Source: Larix kaempferi (Eukaryota; Streptophyta; Pinopsida; Pinales; Pinaceae). Taken from it: DNA of 64,000 bases. The stretch lies in NCBI GenBank assembly GCA_027924585.1, contig BSBM01000779.1, forward strand, positions 15,296,001 to 15,360,000, read 5' to 3'. How positions within the stretch are numbered: the first letter of the stretch is position 1; each line of letters starts with the position of its first letter. A model generated the notes under the pieces. The model was not told the DNA's origin and searched no databases. It saw only the letters and a program-made list of their open reading frames with translations. This document shows, piece by piece, positions 11,404 to 21,775 of the stretch. Both the position numbers and the translations under genes were made by a program.

Positions 11404-12779
11404 GTGAGCTCCTCTTGCTCGGGATGCCCTGCTGGTGCAGCCGTGGATCCTACCTCTCCTTCACTCGAGGAAAAAAGGCGGATATTGGATGTTGCATTCC
11501 GCTCTCTGGTGGCTTCTACACCTGCTCCGACTTTGGACTCTTCCGAAGATAGCTTCATCAAGAGAGCGGTGGCTCCTCGAATCCAGATCTTGTCAGAAGC
11601 TTCAAAACTAAAAGCCATCGCTCTGATCGAGCGTGGCCTGATTGGACAGTTCACCAGAATATGGCCTTCACCGAAATCAATGGAGTTATGGATCAACAAG
11701 AACTAGAAGCCTCTAATTACTGGGGGTTTGCAACATTGCTTTTGTGGTAAGGGCTTCTTCACCTTCTTGTTTGAAAACAAAGCAGATCGGGATTTGATCT
11801 TCAGAAGCGGCCCGTATTTCATGGGCCCTTGCGGCCTGTACTTAAACAGACGGAGTTTATCATTCAATCCTAAGAAGGATGTGCCCTCCGAGTTTCCAGT
11901 CTGGGTAAGGCTTCCCCATTTTCCACTCCACTGCTGGAACGATGAAACCATGCAAGCCATCGACAACTCCCTCGGCAAGTACATAGATAAAGCAGAACCG
12001 AAAGGACCCTGTTCTCTTGTGCCAGAATATGCGTGGAAGTAGATCTAGAAAAAGGCTTACCGGAGGAAGTTAATCTATACATGGACAGCTGGGAGCACAT
12101 GCAGAAAGTCAACTATGAACAATTGCCTTTTAAATGTAAGAAATGCCACGAATACGGACACTTTGTCAAGAAATGCCCTAAGAAATATCTAGAAGCCTCG
12201 AAAAAAACTCAAGAAGAAGGTTGGAAACAGATCAAAAAAGGAAGGAAGACAACTCTAGCAGCACACCCACCAAAGGGGCAACAAGCTAGAAATAATAAAG
12301 AAAGCACTCATGAAGTTAGGGAAGACTCAACCAGTAACAAATTCCAGAATCTACCACTAGAAGAAGGAGAAATTCCCGTCATTGAAGCAACTTCAATAGA
12401 GAAAGAGAAAGAAGAAATCCCCAATCCAGCAGGCATACAATCCACATCCCACAGAGAGGAGTTTATAGGTGAAGACACAGGAGGATCCAGCACACCGGGA
12501 AGTTTGTGGGAAGATAAGGTAAGAACCAATTTTGTTTCTTCGCCTACGGACAATACTCTCAACACAGAATCCTCAGAGGAGCTAGATGTGGTGCAACAAC
12601 CAAACACCAGAGGAAGGAGAACGCAAAGGTACTACAGAGAATTGGAAGCAGAAAGAGAGATCGAACAAGGGAGACAAAAAAGTTTGGAGGATATGAAATT
12701 GCTTCAGACTAACAAAGCTCAAAGCGGTGTTAAACAAGATGGTAGATCTCGAGCAGGATCTCACTCGGTAAGGAAGTAA
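11404..12779 (+). pseudogene. L1 ORF1 (gag-like, DUF4283 plus zinc knuckle)
   Basis: The first two thirds read a DUF4283-like domain of plant LINE ORF1 proteins, with FCGKGFFTFLF, DLIFRSGPYFMG and VWVRLPHFPLHCWND. A stop at 11704-11706 (TAG) falls where Trp is expected. A one-base shift near 12020 moves the frame to 12033-12779. There a CCHC zinc knuckle (CKKCHEYGHFVKKC, spacing X2-X4-X4) is followed by a charged, low-complexity tail. ORF1 binds LINE RNA to form the transposition particle. Its TAA at 12777-12779 overlaps the ORF2 start (TAATG), an arrangement suited to termination-reinitiation. The exact start is uncertain; 11404 is the first open codon, not a proven ATG. Confidence 0.75.
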
Positions 12780-15700
12780 TGAAAGTTGTCTCTTGGAATT
12801 GTAGGGTCTCGGAAAGTTGCATAAAGTTGAAGCTATCAAGGACAAGATAATTTTAGAAAAACCTGACCTTTTGCTAATTCAAGAGACAAAAATGTCGGAC
12901 GTGGAGGTCTTGTCTCTCTCACGATCCCTCTGGAAGAACTATAATGGAAAATCCCTCAGTGCCCAAGGTGCATCGGGGGGGATTGCAACTTTGATATCTC
13001 AAAATTACACTTTAATTTCCACCATTGAAAACCACTTCTGGGTGCTAATAGAAATACAGGAAAAAAATAGTAACAATCTTACCTACATTTGCAATGTCTA
13101 CGGTCCCACTCATTACAGGGATAAGAACCAGTTGTAAGTCGATCTCATCAATTTAAAAGAGGACATGAGAGGAAAAAACCTCATTGTGGTTGGATATTTT
13201 AATGTGACAAAATCTCAACAGGAGAAGCGAGGGGGCAACATAGTTCGCGACCCCTTTGGAGAAAAGTTAGAAGACTTAATTGCAGAGCTGGATCTGATTG
13301 ACATTCCATTAAGAAATGAAAAATTCACGTGGAACAATTGAAGATGCGGAGCTGGGCACATAGCAGCCAAGCTAGATCGGTTCCTGGTAAGTTCTTTTTT
13401 AACTCTGACCTCATAGCGTGCTCGCAAGCCATCCCTTCTGCGGCTTCTGATCACAAGCCAATTGTCTTATCCCTCACCTCACCTGAAAACTATGGCCCCA
13501 TTCCATTTCGTTTTAACTCACTTTGGATTCAGGAACCCGATTTCTACGATATTGCACAAGCAGCGTGGAATTCCAGTATTATCAGATCCCCCAGCTATGT
13601 GTGGGAATCCAACCTAAGAGCAGTTAAAAAAGCATTGACAAGATGGGCAAAAATTTCATATAGAGATCCCAGCCGCATTAAAAAAGAGCTTTATTCTGAA
13701 TTGGATATTCTTCAAACGCAGAGTAGAGATAGATGAGATGACGCCTGACTCCCTCAGCGCTGAAAAAAACATAAATTTGAAAATTCTTGCAGCAGCCAAA
13801 AACAAAGAAGATATCTGGAGAGTTAAGTCCAGACAGTTGTGGCTAAAGGGTGGCGATAGCAACACTCACTACTTTCACAATCAAGCTAAGGCTCGCCACA
13901 GTTGGAATAATATTAAGGAGTTAAAGAATCAAAATGGCGAGAATGTCAGCGGGCAGAATGACCCGAAGATCCATATCTTCAATCATTTCAGCGACCTTTT
14001 TAAAGATAGTGAAGAAACTGATCTGGAATCCCAATTGGATCTTCTTTCTGGTATTCCTAATCTAGTTTCAGATAATGAAAACAGAGAGCTTTCCAAGCCC
14101 ATCCTGGAGCATGAAATTGTAAATGCCATTTGGTCCCTCCATGCTGATAAAGCGCCAGGTCCATATGGGTTTACCATCAATTTCTACAGGGCAGTGTGGG
14201 AAATAATAAAAGAGGATCTGAAACGCATGCTAAACTGGACCAGGAAAAAAGACAAAATAGGAGGGGCAACTAATTCTGCCTTTCTGGCACTAATACCCAA
14301 AGAGAACACCCCGAGCTCCATCAATCGATTTCGTACGATCTCTCTTTGCAACACCTCTTACAAAATCCTGTCAAAGATTCTCGCAACCAGAATGAAAAAA
14401 GTCATGGGGCAGCTCATCTCTGAGTCACAAGGGGGATTCATTACTGGATGTCAAATCCTAGATAATATCATCATTGTACAAGAGGCAATACATTCCAGCA
14501 TCGAAAAAAGGCACCAAGGTATGGCAGTTAAGCTTGATATGGCCAATGCATTCGATAGAGTAAATCACCATTTTCTCTTTGAAATAATGTTCAAGTTCAG
14601 CTTCTCATGAAGATTTGTTTGTTGGGTCAAAGCATGTATAAGTAGCCCCTGGATAGCCCCCTTAGTTAATGGCGGGTCCACAAACATTTTTCAAGCCACG
14701 AGAGGACTGCGGCAAGGGTGCCCAATGTCCCCTTTCCTTTATCTTTTAGTTCCCGAGTCAATGAGTAGGGAACTCCATCACCTACAAGACATGGGGGAAT
14801 TAAGAGGTCTCAAAATAGTCAGAGGAGTTAGATAGGTCAACCTCGCTCAATTCGCTGATGACACTATCTTACTTGGGGGAGCCTCTTCAATCATAACGGA
14901 CAGATTCAACAAAGTTCTCTCTACCTTCCTCTTAGCCTCCGATGGAAAAATTAACATAGTCAAGTCAAAGGTGTATGGCTGGAATTGAAATCCGGGGGTC
15001 TTAGCAAACATTGCAAGAACTTTTGGTTTCGAAGGAATAGTAGATTGGAATTCCTTTAACTACCTTGGAATTATGATTTTTGAAGGGAAAAAAATAATTT
15101 CGGATTGGAAAGGTTTGATAGAAAAAAATTTAAAAAAATAAATTCTTGGGGCTCCCAATGGCTTAATCTAGTTGGCAAGTTGGTTCTCTTAAATTCCATC
15201 CTCTCTGTGTATCCCCTGTACACTTGTTCTATCTCCCTTGCTCCCAAAGCGGTCATGAAGGAGATCACCAAAGAGATTAGGAAATTCTTATGGCAAGGTG
15301 GGAGGTCAAATAATTCTAGAAAGTTTCACCTGATCAATTAGGGCACGGTATGCAGACCCAAACAATATGGTGGAGCAGGGATCAAAGACCCAACAATTAT
15401 GAACCTCGCTCTTGGTGCTAAAAGTTTGTGGAGAGTTGTCTCAGGAAAGAAGGCGTGGTGGAAAGATATCCTACATAAAAAATACATGTCTGGCAGCAGA
15501 AGACGTTGCATGGAAAATATAGATCAAGGTAGAAAAGGCTCCTCCATTTGGAACCTGTGTAAGAGGAAAGCCTTCATAATTAACAGCAGCCTATTCAGGA
15601 TCGCTGGTAATGGAAAGCAAGTCATTTTTTGGAAAGACAACATAGGCTCTAACTCTCCTGGAAATTACCTGCATGAGTTTCATGATTTAAAAGAATGGAT

Positions 15701-17045
15701 GGATCAAGCCAACATCCACAATATGTTCAATCTGTCCTCTTGGTCCAACAAGGGAAGTTGGGAGGGATGGATTGAATTGAACCTCCCAGAGCATCTGTTG
15801 AATGACTACAATGACCTTCTGTCATTATTTCATGACTCTCTTCCTGTCCATAAAAATATTAGTGACAGACGTAGTTGGGGTAAATCTGGGTCTTACTCTA
15901 TCAAAGAAGGATACAGCTACATGGATGCTATCAACAATCAACGCAACAAGGATACTAAATGGAACAACGTTTGGGGAAAGGAGAGTCTTCCTAAAATTAA
16001 TGTGTTTTCTTGGACTCTTGCCCACAGAAAAACACTAACTGCTGAGAACCTCAGAAAAAGAGGTATTGAAGGTCCAGCCAGATGCATATTATGCAAGGAA
16101 GATTATGAAACGATGGATCATCTTTTCCTCGAGTGCAAATTCTCCATGGAGGTTTGGCACCGTGCTTTCCGGGAAATTCAACCTAACCAGACCCTTCCAA
16201 CCAATGGAAATGATTTGTTTGCATGCTGGCAAGATTATTACCATCGTTCGTTGGCCAGGAAACTAGAATTTAAAAAAGCTTGGGTTGCTTTTCCCAAATT
16301 CATTTGTTGGAAGTTATGGACTGCCGGGAATAAGGAAATATTTGAAGACAAAAGGGCCACTCTAGGAAAAGTCTTATCTTCAGCAAAAGCACTATGGATC
16401 GATTCTCTTTCCTCAAGAGGTATGAAGAATATCAGAAAACAACACTTAACTGTGGAAGAGAGAATTTGGGTGGCAGATCTCTTGACCTCCACCCATTCCC
16501 CTATCTCAGATCATCCCCCAATGAAGCATACCTCTCAGAACTGGAAAATCAGAAGAAAAAAAATTAGAGGAGTTTCAGCTTGGATCAAGACAAATGGTTG
16601 TCACACTCTGTTCTTCGATGGAGCCTCGAAAAGCAACCCCGGTCGGGCAGGCACGGGAGGAGTTCTACTTGATCCCAAGGGTAATAAGGTGAAAGACTAT
16701 GCATGGGGCATTGGTAGGAGAACCAACAACGATGTTGAGTGGCTTGCTTTGATCAAAGGATTGGAAATAGCCAGAAAAGATAAAATCAAGGATTTAAAGG
16801 TCATGGGAGGATCAATGTTGGAAATTCGGGAAGCTAGAAATTTGGCCAATAATCGCAAAGAACCAGCCTCAAAGCTTTATCATATATTCAATCTCATTGT
16901 CAAAGATTTCAACATCATCAATTTTCTTCATGTATTGAGGAACAACAATCAACAAGCTGATCTCATGGCCAACAAAGGCGCAGGTATGGATTGTGGAATC
17001 TCGACCAGTAATGGTCAAGATCTTGTCATAAATTGGGTGCCATGA
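12779..17045 (+). pseudogene. L1 ORF2 (endonuclease, RT, zf-RVT, RNase H)
   Basis: ATG at 12779 begins KVVSWNCR, the start of the APE-type endonuclease. One base appears lost just after it (12803-12806), and the reading continues in another frame with LLLIQETK, VYGPT, VVGYFN and ASDHKP. Reverse transcriptase follows: KAPGPYGF, SQGGFITG, LDMANAFD, LRQGCPMSP and the catalytic FADD at about 14851. A zinc-finger domain (RCILC, MDHLFLEC) precedes RNase H (LFFDGAS, DVEWLAL, QQADLMA) near 16600-16990. In RNase H the expected GDS reads GGS, losing one catalytic Asp. Frameshifts near 12804, 13390, 13725 and 15100 and stops including 13135, 13339, 14608 and 14833 make it non-functional. The final stop is at 17043-17045. 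Confidence 0.85.
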
Positions 17046-17755
17046 CCCTCCAGGTATGACGATAGCTTCACTCAGGCAGGGAGCTAGGTGGCTGCAGGAG
17101 TGTTTAGACCTTGGCACCTGTATGTTGTAATTGTCAATTTTAGTATATTCACGTTTCTTAGCATCAAAAATTTCTTGCTTCAATAGGAATCGACTTCAGC
17201 AAATGGGCCGCTTTTGGGAAGTTTATTAGTGCTGAGAAATCAACTACGTTTTGACGTTGGACAGAGGAAGCATTACAAAATACAGCATGTTGAATTCGAG
17301 CATCCTTTCGAATCGTTGGTATTTGGTAGAATAGGGAGCAGGAAACAGGTTATTGACTGATTCAGTTTTCAATCGGCACCTTCATACACTTCAGCACTCC
17401 TTTACCAAATCAACATAAGCAATACTCTGGCTTCATATTAAAATTTAGCTTCAAGTTAATATTTTGGCATATGGATTTTTTTGCTTCAAGTAAAAATTGA
17501 ATCCAACAGCTCCAGGAGCATTGATGTGCTTTAGACAAGCAATTATGGGCAAGAATGATAGTTCAGTGTGTTGTAGATCGATGTTTATACGCAGTTTGAA
17601 GTCTTGATTTTGTATTGTCTTCAAAGACTGGAAAGAGCAGAGCTTCCTAGGAAGCTCTTAGCTCTAGGGAACAGTCTCCCCAGCCATTATGTAACCTTGT
17701 TCATCTATTCTCCTTTTTTATAAAAGCTAATTACTTGTTATTGTTAAAAAAGAAG

Positions 17756-17773
17756 AAGAATGTGTGACATTCA
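17756..17773. repeat. Target-site duplication of L1 LINE, right copy
   Basis: Exact repeat of AAGAATGTGTGACATTCA at 11269-11286, directly after the LINE's A-rich 3' end. Confidence 0.85.
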
Positions 17774-18486
17774 AGATGCAATTCTTTCTTTGGTACATTG
17801 ATTTTCAATTTACATTCATGTATATTATCTATTTTAATTTTCATTATTCCCATCAATGTAGATACACTGAGTACAATTTATTTTTATGTTTGCAGATGGA
17901 AGACAAAGAAGAGGAAAACAATCAAGGCAATCAACAAAACATTCGGCCAAATAACCCAAGTGGATCGAGCACTGATAACAATTCCAACGAAGAATTATGA
18001 TCCATATATTTTAGATGTTAATGCAAGCTGTTGTATATTTTGAAATAATTGTTTGTGAAAATCAGACATTTTGTATAATGTATTGGATATAGTTTCCAAA
18101 TTGAAAGACAACGGGTTACTAATAAGTGTAACAATTACATGCATGTTGACATTTTGATTATTGTGGACTTTATGTTGTCCTATTTTGTATGACAAAGGCC
18201 CTCTTATTGTTATATAATAAAATGAACTGTTTTATTCTATTGCATTCTCCAATGTCATTGTCAAATGTTACATGTGAAATGGTACATTGGTAATTAAATG
18301 TATGGGTGATTAAATATTACAATGGATGCTATAATCTATTATTTAAGAAATTAATCCAAACAAACACAATAAATAAAATTGAAATGAATAGTGCTATAAA
18401 AAAAATTCAATTTTTGATGGATAATGGAATAAAAAAAATAAAATATAGATATTCCATTGCAATGTTAGTGGTCACAGTTCAAAAAA

Positions 18487-19080
18487 TAAGCTACGGTGCT
18501 TTTGATAGTTATTACCACATCGGTGCATTTGGTCAAAGGTCACGCCACGATGCATTTGGTCAAAGGTCACGCCACGATGCATTTGGTTGAATGATATGCC
18601 TCAGAACTCTAATTTATATTGATCGCACTGTTACTTTAAAAAAAAAATCCATGACTCTGTCGCATTTACCGGTGTGTTTATTTTTATTAATCGCAATAGT
18701 GCTTTTCAATTGTTAATATGCACCAAGACTTGTTAATATTCTGAATGCACCGGTGCTTATTATGATGAAATGCACCGATGCGCTATGAAATATAAAAAGC
18801 ACTATTAAAATTTTAAAATATAGAAATTTTCCAGTGTGTATGACGTAACATATCGCATCGGTGATTTGTTATAGTACGTAAGCATCGGTTCGTTTCATCA
18901 ATATGTAAGCATTGGTGCTAGTATGGTTACAACGTTTCAGTGTGTATATTGTTTTAAAGCACCAGTGCAGTGTTAAATTTTGGTGCGCTCTGGTGCTCTA
19001 TGTGTTGGAGTGCACCGTTGCATATCATTTTTATCATATAGCACCGGTGCGTATTAGTATGCTACACACCGGTGCATTGT
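18487..19080. repeat. Right GCACCGGTGC subterminal array
   Basis: Perfect GCACCGGTGC lies at 18747-18756 and 19041-19050. Variants include GCACCGATGCG at 18772, CGCATCGGTG near 18856, GCACCAGTGC near 18959, and ACACCGGTGC near 19066. The motif density over 600 bp matches that of the left array, supporting both as ends of one element. Confidence 0.65.
18524..18588 (+). repeat. 27-bp tandem repeat inside right array
   Basis: A unit starting TGCATTTGGTCAAAGGTCAC repeats with period 27 at 18524, 18551 and (partial) 18578. Each unit carries one variant of the subterminal motif (CACGATGCA or CATCGGTGCA), so local tandem duplication has multiplied the motif. Confidence 0.8.
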
Positions 19081-19090
19081 TTTTCAAAGA

Positions 19091-19886
19091 AGCATACCAT
19101 TAAAAAAACATTTGCTATAGCCTCCAGTCATCAAGTTTCTTTAGTTATAAACAAATTCTCTAAAAATCTTCATTAAAACATTAGCTACCAATTGCAGATC
19201 AGGTTGTAAAAGAGGTTTTTTTGACAATTTTGGCCAATCTTGTAATGTTGAAAACCTTCGTTGTGACCTCCACTACAGGCTCTTTTCCTTGTTGCGATTC
19301 ATTCCAAGCGGGGAAAATTTAATGGCAATCGCAAGGTCAATGATGAGAATGATTTGGAAATGGAATTATAAATCAACCAAATCATTTCATTCTCTATGCC
19401 ATTTCCACAATGAAATTGTTTGGTGCATCAGTCAATTCAGAAAGTATTTGCAAGTGGTGAACTGATGATGTGAAGAGGGTGGCTGGCGATCGATTGAGGT
19501 TCTGGTTATGGTTGACAGTGAAAGAAATTTGAATTTACACCTAAACCATGGGTTGAAATGCCTTTCGATGGAGATGAAAGTCATCATGATGCACAAGATG
19601 AGTACTCTGAAGTAGTGTTTTAGAACCAGAGAATGGGTTTTAGAGGATTGCTTCAACTAGCTAGAGTGGGAAGCAATGCAGGAGAGGAGGGAGCACCAGG
19701 TGCAAGAGAAAGAGTCGAAAAAGGAGGATTAAGAACCAAGGAAATAAATTCTAGGAGCAGGAGCGGCGAATTTTCCTCCTTGATCAACAACTGAACACAA
19801 ATCTAGGCAATTGACCAATTATCAAACATGACCCAATGCTTCTAGGCATGCTCTTTGGAGAAGGCTCTTTCTCCAATTTCTCTTAG
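19091..19886. other. Non-coding stretch, no gene recognised
   Basis: No gene is supported. A CACTACA string at 19271-19277 was considered as a transposon end and not accepted. About 19500-19660 gives short open frames on both strands without recognisable motifs. Confidence 0.4.
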
Positions 19887-20193
19887 TTGGACATGTTTTA
19901 TCAGTGTCTCCTGCTATTAAGAGATTTTCTCGGGTCTTATAGGTTATGTTTTGTCATTCTGCTGATGTTTAAAGTTTCTCGCGAGATATATAGTACTAGG
20001 GTGTCTTTTAGACCTGCTAAGTCTCCTGAAAAAGGAGTTATTTTTGTAACTGGAACTTATCAGTCCTTAGAATTTACAAATGGTCTGTATTGGATTCAAC
20101 ATAGGATTTTGGAACTCTTTGATGTATGTTTTATGTGTGGTTGAGCCACTTTTTTAATATAAAAACTCTATTCGTTCTGGTTTTAAAAAAATA
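19887..20193 (+). mobile_element. Probable LINE 3' end fragment
   Basis: The 3' terminus (about 20150-20193) reads a T-run, TATAAAAACTC and an A-run after TGGTTTT. This closely resembles the 3' ends of the L1 copies at 17710-17755 and 6480-6529. The preceding 250 bp is T-rich like an L1 3' untranslated region. No ORF2 motif or secure target duplication is visible, so it would be a strongly 5'-truncated insertion. Confidence 0.35.
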
Positions 20194-21476
20194 GAGGAAC
20201 TAATGACTAGAAAACTAGACATGCCAAAATCAACATTTAGTGAAGGCATATCTAGATTAACAACACAAAATTCATATATTAGCAATAAAAATAATATGGA
20301 CCAAATCAACAGGCCCAAGGACCCTCATCTAATACCAACAAGTGCAACATAAAATTGTAATAGTGATCAATTGGGCCTGATCAATGACGAAGATGCCACC
20401 AACATTATTGAGGACAACCCTACTCATGTACTTCCTTTTGGCAGTTGAGAATAAGCAACCTTTTTTGGATTCTCATTTTCATAGTGATTCAAATGCTTAT
20501 ATTGATATTAATCATGCATTATATGCTCTCTTTGATTTTCATGTGTTTGCAACACTAATAGTTTCAAAAATTCCTATGCAGGAATAAACCAATGAATGCA
20601 CAACAAGGAATAAGGAGACAACAACTTGGCCTAACTTTACATTGCTATGGTACCAATATTGTATTAAAAATGTGTTTATAGATCAAGATGAGAGGCATGG
20701 TTATTTTTGGCTTTGTATTCTCAACAAGAAAATAAAAAATATAAAAAATAATTAAATATTCACACTTAATTATACAACATAAAAGATAAACAAATATTAT
20801 TCTTCTCTTCTTCGATTTCATCCTTCTCCTTGGGTTATGTGCTCCTCAAGCATTGGGTTTCCTTGGGCTACATGCTCAACCCTGTTCAATGAGTGGACTA
20901 TCATATCAAGTTTCCACTCCCACACGCAGTGTGTAACATGTTTTGGGGTTGTTGAGAAGGTGAAGTGACTGAAGGGAAACATGGATGAAATTATTTGCAT
21001 AAGTGGGATCATACTATTGTGCAAGGGAGTATATTTCATCCCAATAATATCAGATGCTCCATATACAACATAGAGAGTAATTATTTTGTAAGGAGGGTGG
21101 TTCTAGGAGTGAGCAAGGCCAGTGATCTAATCTCGTATGCTATTGTGGCATTTGAAAACAATAAGCTCACATTGGCAAAATGTCAAAGGAAATAGGATGC
21201 CAACTAATTGTTTGATGAAATATTTGAAAGCGAAGACTTGCATATAGGTTGTTTAAAACCTTCTTATAAACACTATTAGCTTGGAGATGGATAGCATAGA
21301 TACCAATATTGGAAATCTGGAGGCTAATATCCATGACAAGGAGGAGATCCCTCTTGACCACAAGAGATTGATCTTTGTAGGTAAGAAGTTAGAAAAATGA
21401 TGGTATCTTGGTTAATCACAACATTTTGATGCCTTCATCCCTATTATTGATGCCACATCTCCTTGGAGGGAGTTAA
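20194..21476. other. Non-coding stretch, no gene recognised
   Basis: The sequence is AT-rich with scattered short open frames (for example 20384-20587 and 20995-21195) and no recognisable domains, repeats or regulatory sites. Confidence 0.4.
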
Positions 21477-21775
21477 ATCCATGTTATGTGTTAATCACTT
21501 ATATTGGAAAGTGTTGTTGAATGAAGTTGATATTCATATGATATATATATCTATAAGCTGGATCTTATATCCATAGTATGTGTTGTGTTAATCACTTATA
21601 TTGGAAAGTATTGAAGTTGATATTCATATGATATATATATATCTATAAGCTGGATCTTATATCCATATTATGTGTTGTGTTATTTACTTATATTGGAAAG
21701 TGTTGAAGTTGATATTCATATGATATATATATCTATATGCTGGATCTTATATCCATGTTATGTTTTGTATTAATA
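21477..21775 (+). repeat. About 90-bp tandem repeat, three copies
   Basis: The unit contains GAAGTTGATATTCATATG, a TA-run, GCTGGATCTTATATCC and TTATATTGGAAAGT. GAAGTTGATATTCATATG recurs at 21523, 21613 and 21705, giving a period of 90 to 92 bp. Copies differ by small indels in the TA-run and a few substitutions. Confidence 0.85.

Larger units (their letters stand above)
11287..17755 (+). mobile_element. Near full-length L1 LINE
   Basis: The element is 6.47 kb and flanked by the 18-bp duplication AAGAATGTGTGACATTCA. It has a GC-richer 5' leader (11287 to about 11403), a gag-like ORF1, an ORF2 with endonuclease, reverse transcriptase, zinc finger and RNase H, a 0.7-kb 3' untranslated region, and a short A-rich end (GTTAAAAAAGAAG). 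Target-primed reverse transcription explains the duplication and tail. The presence of the leader and ORF1 suggests an almost complete copy. Both ORFs are broken by single-base indels and stop codons, so it can no longer move by itself. Confidence 0.9.
9766..18000 (+). pseudogene. Multi-exon transposon gene, split by a LINE
   Basis: Protein-like segments lie between plausible GT/AG borders. The first exon may start at ATG 9766 and end at a GT at 9841. The next runs 9929-10022 (basic, RQKMRKLDKIPNNLSAKERK), then 10140-10303, about 10340-10461, about 10620-10742, about 10970-11100 and 11204 onward. The last of these is interrupted by the LINE and resumes after it: if one target copy and the LINE are removed, FERMCDI joins DAILSLV in frame. 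The final exon, preceded by TTTGCAG, runs about 17896-18000, is rich in Glu, Asn and Gln, and ends in TGA. Several internal TAG/TGA stops look like mutated CAG/CGA. Exon phases do not all agree, so the model is approximate. The product is unrecognised; it may be the element's DNA-binding or transposase protein. Confidence 0.4.
8399..19090 (+). mobile_element. Putative DNA transposon with palindromic subterminal arrays
   Basis: The span is bounded by two regions rich in the palindrome GCACCGGTGC and its variants (8399-9660 and 18487-19080). Between them is a multi-exon gene remnant (9766-18000), and a LINE is nested in it (11287-17755). Arrays of short motifs near both ends are typical of CACTA (En/Spm) and some Mutator-like transposons, where an element-encoded protein binds them. 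I could not find clear terminal inverted repeats, a CACTA terminus or a target duplication, so both edges given here are only the outer limits of the motif arrays. Without the LINE the element is about 4.2 kb. It matches no family I can name. Confidence 0.45.

Noticed and set aside
18481-18600. CRISPR-like array from the 27-bp repeats
   Set aside because: The units are directly adjacent with no unique spacers, and the DNA is plant nuclear.
19271-19277. CACTACA as a CACTA transposon terminus
   Set aside because: It points away from the putative element and has no matching inverted end near 8300-8400.
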